Assembly (NCBI GenBank): GCA_002441545.1
Contig: DJWL01000002.1
Coordinates: forward strand, 1-28,951
From: Flavobacteriaceae bacterium UBA6231
Lineage (GTDB): Bacteria; Bacteroidota; Bacteroidia; Flavobacteriales; Flavobacteriaceae
Reading direction: 5' to 3'
Length of the DNA stretch: 28,951 nt
Shown: in pieces, positions 1-5,531 of the stretch
Layout of the letters: each line of letters starts with the position of its first letter
How positions within the stretch are numbered: the first letter of the stretch is position 1
Position numbers and translations under genes: made by a program
Notes under the pieces: generated by a model
What the model saw: only the letters and a program-made list of their open reading frames with translations
Database searches by the model: none
What the model was told of the DNA's origin: nothing

Positions 1-11
1 GAAAACTTTCA

Positions 12-899
12 TCATGGTTTTTTGTTTAAAGGATAGAGTTCTTGATTGGCAAAATCTTTAGGAAAATCTTCATCGCCTTCAAATCCCAATTCAATATCTC
101 TGCCGTTATATGGAATGTAATCAGTTTTAAAAAGATAGTCCCAAAGGCTTAATGTAATCCCATAATTAATGCCATATTTATTGCTTTTGGGCAGTTCTTT
201 GGCATGATGCCAAATGTGCATTTTTGGGTTGTTAAGTAGGTATTTTAAGATTCCGTAATTCCAGCCCAGATTGGCATGATTTAAGTGGCCTATGGCGATG
301 TTGAAAAAATAAATAATTGCTACATCTTGTGCGTTGAAACCACCAATGACGGCCAATGGAATATAAAGCAGTGATTTGTAAACCACTGGCTCCATCCAAT
401 GATACCTTAAATGGGCAGCAAACCCCATTTGTTTTACAGAGTGGTGCACTTTATGGAAATCCCATAATAAGGGGATTCTATGCAATAATCTATGGGTGTT
501 CCACTGCACAAAATCTATAACGATAAAAAATATAAACAATCCTAGGGCCTTTGGCAAATCATCTACATCAAAAAGCTGAAAACTGGAAATAGATAATCCA
601 ACGGTCTTCAATATATCATTAAAAAATTCGGCTACTGTGTTAGATAACGCGATGAGAACAATTAGGTTAAGAATGAAAAAATTAAAGAACATGTAAAAAG
701 CGTCCAGCCAAAAATCTTTTCTGAATATTGATTGGTTTTTTCGCCAAGGGAAAATCATTTCCAATCCCCAAACCAATAAGGAGATTAAGATTAACCCATA
801 AAAATAGTTATCCCAATGGTTAATGGAAATAAGCTCATGTTTGAGGTAATTCCAATAGCCGGAATAAGAGTTTTTAATGATGTCTAAATATTTTTCCAT
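12..899 (-). CDS. Sterol desaturase / fatty acid hydroxylase family membrane protein
   Basis: This is an integral membrane di-iron oxygenase-type protein of the sterol desaturase (fatty acid hydroxylase) superfamily, about 295 residues. The family's histidine clusters are visible (numbered from the ATG at 899): H136/H140 in HTHRLLHR, H149/H152/H153 in FHKVHH, H205/H208 in HLNH, and H228/H231/H232 in HIWHH. Hydrophobic membrane segments precede and separate them. An in-frame TTG at 908 would add three residues and overlap the upstream gene. The ATG at 899, two bases past the ArsM stop, is preferred. It is the last gene of the arsenosugar operon. The family acts on lipid C-H bonds, so a role in making or modifying an arsenic-containing lipid is possible, but that is inference from position only. 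The substrate cannot be read from the sequence. Confidence 0.88.
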   Translation of the reverse strand: MEKYLDIIKNSYSGYWNYLKHELISINHWDNYFYGLILISLLVWGLEMIFPWRKNQSIFRKDFWLDAFYMFFNFFILNLIVLIALSNTVAEFFNDILKTVGLSISSFQLFDVDDLPKALGLFIFFIVIDFVQWNTHRLLHRIPLLWDFHKVHHSVKQMGFAAHLRYHWMEPVVYKSLLYIPLAVIGGFNAQDVAIIYFFNIAIGHLNHANLGWNYGILKYLLNNPKMHIWHHAKELPKSNKYGINYGITLSLWDYLFKTDYIPYNGRDIELGFEGDEDFPKDFANQELYPLNKKP

Positions 900-901
900 G
901 A

Positions 902-1870
902 TTAACAACAGCCACCACCATCATAATGATAAGTTGATTCACTAATGAAAATGTCATCTCTTCCAACAGAAGCCAAGGCTGCTGCTGTTTTGTCACAAAT
1001 AGCCAGCGGTTGGTTTTTCAATAAAATATGACCTTTTTTGTCATCAATAAAATCATTATCACCAAAATATATGGCTGCTTTTCCGGTAAAAATGCAAGGC
1101 CCGTCCTCTGGCATGGGGTCTTTAATGGCAGCCACTTCAATAGACTCAATATAAATCAGTTTATCTGTTGCATAGTGTTTGGGGTCTAGGATTCTATAAG
1201 GTTTTCTGGCCCTAATCTCAATGGTGCCAAAACCGGCATCGGTTAGCATTTTTACATAATCGACAATAGGCAAGCTTCCACTCAAACAAAGGGCTCGTAG
1301 TCTGTCGTCATTTCGTAACTCATCGTTCATGGGTTGTTCGCAAGTGGGGTCGCTCATTACCAATCTGCCATGGGGTTTTAGTACCCGGTACATTTCGGCA
1401 ATGGCCTTCTTTAAATCGTCTGCCTTAAAAATGTTGAACAAGCAATTTTGGGCAGCTACATCAATGGTATTGTCTGCAACAGGAAGATTCATGGCGTCAC
1501 CCTTTTTAAGTTCCACAAATTCACTTTTAAACCATGGGTTTAGTTTTTCGGCTTCTATGAAATTTTTGCGCGAAGCTTCCAGCATTTCATCAACAACATC
1601 CACTCCAATAACCCCTCCTTTTTGTCTGTTGAAATACGAAAACTGCAATAATTCCATACCGCCACCAACACCCACGTACAACATTTTAGGGTTGTTGGTT
1701 AAATCGCGGGCATGCACGGTACTGCCACAACCATAATTCATTTCCTGCATGATTTTAGGGATCTTTAAACCGGGGAGTTCCCAAATTGGGTTTGTGGTAC
1801 AGCATAAGCCAACATCGGGTGTTAAGGCTGCCTCTTTATATACGTTTTTGGTTGTTTCTAAATAGCTCAT
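902..1870 (-). CDS. arsM: Arsenosugar-type arsenite S-adenosylmethionine methyltransferase ArsM
   Basis: This is a 322-residue class I SAM-dependent methyltransferase. Motif I is VGVGGG (residues 66-71) with the acidic residue of the next strand at GVDVVDEM (89-96). It would methylate As(III) in the cytoplasm to mono- and dimethyl arsenicals. Cysteines suited to arsenic binding are C23/C24, C48, C143 and C195. The spacing of the last two, 52 residues, resembles the paired Cys of characterised ArsM proteins. The protein ends in GGGCC, a double-cysteine tail. Neighbours include a radical SAM ArsS, a nucleoside phosphorylase and a GT-A transferase, which marks this as the arsenosugar subtype rather than a stand-alone detoxification ArsM. 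It follows the phosphorylase gene after a 97-base gap, the largest in the operon, so a secondary promoter there cannot be excluded. Confidence 0.9.
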   Translation of the reverse strand: MSYLETTKNVYKEAALTPDVGLCCTTNPIWELPGLKIPKIMQEMNYGCGSTVHARDLTNNPKMLYVGVGGGMELLQFSYFNRQKGGVIGVDVVDEMLEASRKNFIEAEKLNPWFKSEFVELKKGDAMNLPVADNTIDVAAQNCLFNIFKADDLKKAIAEMYRVLKPHGRLVMSDPTCEQPMNDELRNDDRLRALCLSGSLPIVDYVKMLTDAGFGTIEIRARKPYRILDPKHYATDKLIYIESIEVAAIKDPMPEDGPCIFTGKAAIYFGDNDFIDDKKGHILLKNQPLAICDKTAAALASVGRDDIFISESTYHYDGGGCC

Positions 1871-1967
1871 AAATTAGATTTTAGATATTAGACCACTTCA
1901 CTAAGAGATGCTAGGCGGCTTTAATTACATTTTTTTACTGCATACAGCGACTGTAAACTGTTGCCAA

Positions 1968-2780
1968 TTATAGTTTTTTAATCAATTCTTTAAACAAAAC
2001 AATCATATTGGGTTCTGCTTTTCCTGCCATGGCAATTATTTCTGCAATATCTACAAGCTTTAGGTTATTTGGGTCGCATTCATCTGTTAAAACTGACACG
2101 GCTGCTGCTTTTATTTTTAGATGGTTTGCCACAATAATTTCCGGAACGGTACTCATACCAACGGCATCGGCACCTATGGTCTTTAGCATTCTGTATTCAG
2201 CCCGGGTTTCAAGTTGGGGGCCAACAACGCTGGCATAAACACCTTTATGTAAGGTAATGCCATGTTCTTTGGCAATTTTTTCAAATTTTGAATTAATACT
2301 GGCATCATAAGGAGCGCTCATATCGGTAAAACGCTCACCCAAATGTTCTACGCCTTTAAAGGCCAACGGAGAGCTGCCTTGTAAGTTGATATGGTCTTCA
2401 ATAAGCATCAATTCGCCTTTTTTAAAGTTAAGGTTGATGGCCCCGGCAGCATTGGAAACCAAAAGGGTATGAATCCCTAATTTTTCCATGATGCGAACGG
2501 GGTAAGTGACATCTCTCAATGAGTAGCCTTCATACACATGAAAGCGCCCTTGCATTACCACTACTTTTTTGCCTTCTAAAATACCGTAAATAAGTTTGCC
2601 TTTATGAAACTCAACGGTAGCTGTTGGGAAATTAGGAATGTGGTTGTAGCTTACCTCGTGCAGTATCTCTACTTTTTCAATAAGTTGCCCTAAACCGGTT
2701 CCTAAAATGATTCCAATTTCGGGTTTGTCAAATCCTTTAGCTATAAGGTAATCTGTTGTTTCTGTAATGTATTTAATCAT
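1968..2780 (-). CDS. Purine nucleoside phosphorylase (trimeric PNP/MTAP class)
   Basis: This 270-residue PNP cleaves the N-glycosidic bond of purine nucleosides with phosphate, giving free base and sugar 1-phosphate. Family motifs are GTGLG (27-31, phosphate loop), GRFHVYEG (78-85), SNAAG (109-113), GPQLET (187-192), GMSTVPE (208-214) and LTDECDP (231-237). The residue after T232 is Asp. Human PNP has Asn243 there, and MTA phosphorylase has Asp, which contacts 6-aminopurines. That would suit an adenosine-type substrate, although generic Bacteroidota PNPs, as I recall them, also carry TD. The start overlaps the end of the transferase gene by 8 bases. In this operon the likely job is phosphorolysis of the dimethylarsinoyl-deoxyadenosine made by ArsM plus ArsS (inference). 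A plain purine-salvage role is the alternative. Confidence 0.9.
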   Translation of the reverse strand: MIKYITETTDYLIAKGFDKPEIGIILGTGLGQLIEKVEILHEVSYNHIPNFPTATVEFHKGKLIYGILEGKKVVVMQGRFHVYEGYSLRDVTYPVRIMEKLGIHTLLVSNAAGAINLNFKKGELMLIEDHINLQGSSPLAFKGVEHLGERFTDMSAPYDASINSKFEKIAKEHGITLHKGVYASVVGPQLETRAEYRMLKTIGADAVGMSTVPEIIVANHLKIKAAAVSVLTDECDPNNLKLVDIAEIIAMAGKAEPNMIVLFKELIKKL

Positions 2781-3450
2781 TTGTATTGTAAAATTTCTTA
2801 AGTTCTTGATAGGGCTTTATATCTTCAAAGGTATCAATATCGTTTAATTCTTCAAGTAAATCAAAAGTACAATTTTGTATGTCATTTAAAGTGTCTTTTA
2901 ATACGGTTGAGGTACCCCAAACTTTATTTTTAAAGATAGTTGGATGAAGTTTTTTTATTCCCAACAGATAATAACCACCGTCTTTGGCGGGCCCAATAAC
3001 CACATCGTTTTTGTTCAATGAGTAAAAGGCTTTTTCAATATGGCTGGAGGTAAGGTCTAACAAATCACTGCCTATTATGACAATTTTTTCATAACCCATT
3101 TGGAACAATTCTGAAAAGGCATTTTCCATGCGGGCTCCCAAATCATAGCCGTATTGCAATTTTTTTCTGAAAGTGGTAATGTCCCACAGGTCTTCTTTTT
3201 TTATGTCTTCTGAATAAAACACATATCTGTCTGCTCTTGCTTCTTTTGAAATTTTGGCGGTGTGTTGCAATAAATATTTGTAGATGTCTAAAGCAGATTT
3301 TTCTCCAATAGATTTGGCGAGTCGAGTTTTGCATTTCCCTAACTCTGGGTTTCTTGTAAAAATGATAAGGGCATTTTTGGAACTTGGAAAGTAAAAATTG
3401 GTTGCCAGTTCATTGTTGGAATCTGAATTCTTAGTATTAAATAATCCCAT
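2773..3450 (-). CDS. TIGR04282-type arsenosugar biosynthesis glycosyltransferase (DUF2064, GT-A/CofC-like)
   Basis: This is a 225-residue cytoplasmic GT-A-fold protein. Visible motifs are the nucleotide-binding N-terminal loop RNPELGKCKTRL (33-44), IIGSDLLDL (125-133; its Asp is a probable metal ligand) and GPAKDGGYYLLG (153-164). These match the DUF2064/TIGR04282 group, which is named for its occurrence in arsenosugar loci and is related to CofC-like nucleotidyltransferases. It may attach the arsenosugar to an acceptor, or activate a sugar 1-phosphate as a nucleotide sugar. The second reading would fit directly after a phosphorylase, but the sequence does not decide. The gene begins one base after the rhodanese stop and overlaps the PNP start, so the genes are probably translationally coupled. 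Confidence 0.85.
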   Translation of the reverse strand: MGLFNTKNSDSNNELATNFYFPSSKNALIIFTRNPELGKCKTRLAKSIGEKSALDIYKYLLQHTAKISKEARADRYVFYSEDIKKEDLWDITTFRKKLQYGYDLGARMENAFSELFQMGYEKIVIIGSDLLDLTSSHIEKAFYSLNKNDVVIGPAKDGGYYLLGIKKLHPTIFKNKVWGTSTVLKDTLNDIQNCTFDLLEELNDIDTFEDIKPYQELKKFYNTND

Positions 3451-3451
3451 T

Positions 3452-3943
3452 TTAGAATACTTTGTGGCCTTTTTTCAGCCATTTGCTCCATTCTTCTGAA
3501 AAAACATGTATGTTTTCTGTTTCTTTCCCATCGGAATTGTATACGGGGAAATTGTTGTTCTTCCATTCAAAAATACCTCCATAGAGATTGAAAACATTTT
3601 TATATCCCGCTTTTTTCAGTTTGTACGCAATGGTTTCAGATCGAATTCCAATGGAGCAATACACGACTATTTTTCCATCTTTATTTGGAACATTTTTTAC
3701 GACAGAATCCAATTCAAAAAAATCATAACCAACAGGTAAGGCATTCTTTAAATGACTGGTTTTATATTCTTGGTGTTCTCTGGCATCTAAAATAATAGCT
3801 TGCGTCTTTGGCATTGCCAATTCCTGAACGGTAATATACGGGATGTTTTTGGTATTATATTGTTTTAGTAACTCAGGAAGTGATTCCTGTGCATTAGCTA
3901 CAAGAGCCATCAGCCCTAAGAAAATATTAAGTAGAGTTTTCAT
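3452..3943 (-). CDS. Exported rhodanese-like sulfurtransferase domain protein
   Basis: This 163-residue protein has a signal peptide (residues 1-18, cleavage likely after VANA) and a single rhodanese domain (about 35-140). The active-site loop is CSIGIR with Cys96, six residues as in active sulfurtransferases, and the N-terminal DAREHQEY motif (53-60) is present. It should act outside the inner membrane on thiol/persulfide chemistry. It lies between arsS (3-base gap) and the transferase gene (1-base gap), so it is an integral operon member. A role with thiol-bound or thio-arsenic species is inference. The substrate is unknown. Confidence 0.86.
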   Translation of the reverse strand: MKTLLNIFLGLMALVANAQESLPELLKQYNTKNIPYITVQELAMPKTQAIILDAREHQEYKTSHLKNALPVGYDFFELDSVVKNVPNKDGKIVVYCSIGIRSETIAYKLKKAGYKNVFNLYGGIFEWKNNNFPVYNSDGKETENIHVFSEEWSKWLKKGHKVF

Positions 3944-3946
3944 AAT

Positions 3947-5002
3947 TTAAGCTACACTTCCTTGACAACTGCTACCTGCACCCGCAGTACAGCCATAACA
4001 ATGTTGAGAAATAACTATATCTCTGTTAAAAAGCAATTCCTCGTTATATTCAGATATATGTTTTGCCTTACTGTTTACAGGTAATTGAAGCATTTGGTTA
4101 AAATCACAGTCATATAAATACCCGTCCCAACTTACCGATAGGGTGTTGGTGCACATGACGTTTTCAACAGCGGCCGGATTGTAAGCTTCTACCAAGTTAT
4201 ACATGTAATCTTCATAGTTGTCTGAAGCAATTAGATAGTCTAAGAACCGGCTCACCGGCAAGTTGGTTATAGCAAATAAGTTGTGGAAGTGGATATTAAA
4301 ATCTTCTAGTAGCGTTTTTTTGAAGTCTTTTTCTAAAGAAGATTGGCTTCCTGGTAAAAAAGCTCCTGAAGGGTTGTAAACCAAGTCCAATCTAAGATTG
4401 CTATCTGGCATGCCATAACCTATGGCGTTCAAATCTCTAAGGGCTTCAATAGATTGATCAAAAACACCTGTGCCCCTTTGTTTGTCTGTTTTTCCACGAG
4501 TCCAATGCGGCATTGAAGAAACCACATGCACATTGTGTGATTTAAAAAACTCCGGCAAATCGGCAAATTTTTTATTGGCTTTCATAATGGTTAGGTTAGA
4601 ACGCACTATAAAATCTTTGATCCCTACTTTAGAGGCTTCATCAACAAACCAGCGAAAATTTGGATTCATTTCAGGAGCGCCACCGGTTAAATCCAACGTA
4701 TGGGATTTGGTTTTTTTGATGACTTCCAAGCATTGTAACATGGTCTCCTTGGTCATGATTTCTTTTCTGTCCGGACCCGCATCAACATGGCAATGTTCAC
4801 AAACTTGGTTGCACATATAACCCACGTTGATTTGAAGAATCTCTAATTTTCTGGCTTTTAAAGGGAATTGGTTGGTTTCAGCAATTTTAGAAGCAAACAT
4901 TGGCAAATCACCACTTTTAAAAATGCTGTTCGATAAAATTTCAAGTTGCCGTTTGCTGTTTGCCAACTCACTTTCGCGTTTATGTAATGATTTTGTTATC
5001 AA
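3947..5002 (-). CDS. arsS: Arsenosugar biosynthesis radical SAM protein ArsS
   Basis: This 351-residue radical SAM enzyme carries the CX3CX2C cluster motif at C64/C68/C71 (CNQVCEHC). A DUF3641-like C-terminal half holds further cysteines, including C335, C338 and C346 in the tail CYGCTAGAGSSCQG, which probably bind an auxiliary cluster. Family members are thought to transfer the 5'-deoxyadenosyl group of SAM to dimethylarsinous acid, giving the nucleoside precursor of arsenosugars. The start used is TTG at 5002. An in-frame TAA lies only six codons upstream (5018-5020), and the first ATG is at residue 35, inside the conserved region. The N-terminal stretch SLHKRESELANSKRQLE looks like a genuine family N-terminus. 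The gene lies 51 bases after the AhpD-like gene. Confidence 0.9.
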   Translation of the reverse strand: MITKSLHKRESELANSKRQLEILSNSIFKSGDLPMFASKIAETNQFPLKARKLEILQINVGYMCNQVCEHCHVDAGPDRKEIMTKETMLQCLEVIKKTKSHTLDLTGGAPEMNPNFRWFVDEASKVGIKDFIVRSNLTIMKANKKFADLPEFFKSHNVHVVSSMPHWTRGKTDKQRGTGVFDQSIEALRDLNAIGYGMPDSNLRLDLVYNPSGAFLPGSQSSLEKDFKKTLLEDFNIHFHNLFAITNLPVSRFLDYLIASDNYEDYMYNLVEAYNPAAVENVMCTNTLSVSWDGYLYDCDFNQMLQLPVNSKAKHISEYNEELLFNRDIVISQHCYGCTAGAGSSCQGSVA

Positions 5003-5053
5003 TTGAGAAAATGATTTTTAGTGTAGATATTAAGACGACTAAAATAATAAAAC

Positions 5054-5389
5054 TTACATGTCAAGCTTATTTACTTTATTCATCATTTGAACACCATGAA
5101 CCAAGGATGCGCCTCCACGAATGGCGGCTGCCACATGAAGGGCTTCCATCATTTCTTCTTTTGTTATGCCTCTTTGTAATCCGTCGCCTGTATAAGCGTC
5201 TATACAATATGGGCATTGAATGGTGTGTGCAACGGCCAAAGCAATCAAGGATTTCTCGCGTTCTGTTAAGGCTCCTTCCTCAAAGACTTTTCCGTAATAA
5301 TCAAAGAATTTTTTTCCTAGCTCCTCATTCCATTCTGAGATTTTTCCAAATTTTTTTAAATCGGCCGGATCGTAATATGTTTTTTGCAT
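5054..5389 (-). CDS. Arsenosugar biosynthesis-associated peroxidase-like protein (AhpD/carboxymuconolactone decarboxylase family)
   Basis: This small helical protein of 111 residues, from the ATG at 5389, begins MQKTYYDPAD. A longer in-frame reading back to 5449 adds 20 residues that do not look like the family. The AhpD-like redox motif CPYC is at C59-C62, followed by IDAYT, within a typical CMD domain (about 25-105). It is probably a disulfide reductase or peroxidase partner that handles redox cycling or peroxide during arsenic chemistry. It is the first gene of the minus-strand operon and faces the divergent PUL regulator. Upstream, TATCTTTA at about 5405-5412 (minus strand) resembles a Bacteroidota -7 element with one mismatch and no clear -33. 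Confidence 0.87.
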   Translation of the reverse strand: MQKTYYDPADLKKFGKISEWNEELGKKFFDYYGKVFEEGALTEREKSLIALAVAHTIQCPYCIDAYTGDGLQRGITKEEMMEALHVAAAIRGGASLVHGVQMMNKVNKLDM

Positions 5390-5481
5390 TTGTTTAAATT
5401 TTAATAAAGATATGAATCTAAAATCATTTGTCGAATAGTTTTGGTACACTTAACATAAGTTTTAAGGATTAATAAATTAGA

Positions 5482-5514
5482 TTTGTTAACATAAAATTTT
5501 AATCATATATTTTG
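5482..5514 (+). promoter_or_regulatory. Possible promoter of the PUL regulator
   Basis: TTTG at 5482-5485 is followed, after 20 bases, by TATATTTTG at 5506-5514. This resembles the Bacteroidota sigma factor pattern TTTG / TAnnTTTG, except that one extra base separates TA and TTTG. It ends 17 bases before the regulator ATG. The region is very AT-rich, so chance matches are likely. Confidence 0.35.
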
Positions 5515-5531
5515 TTTGATATTTTTTACCA

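Noticed and set aside
1329..1736. Plus-strand open frame of 135 codons
   Set aside because: It lies antisense inside arsM, has a composition unlike a real protein and no recognisable motif, while the minus-strand frame carries clear methyltransferase motifs.
4960..5397. Plus-strand open frame of 145 codons across the AhpD-like gene and the start of arsS
   Set aside because: It is an antisense shadow of two recognisable genes and has no domain or plausible start context.
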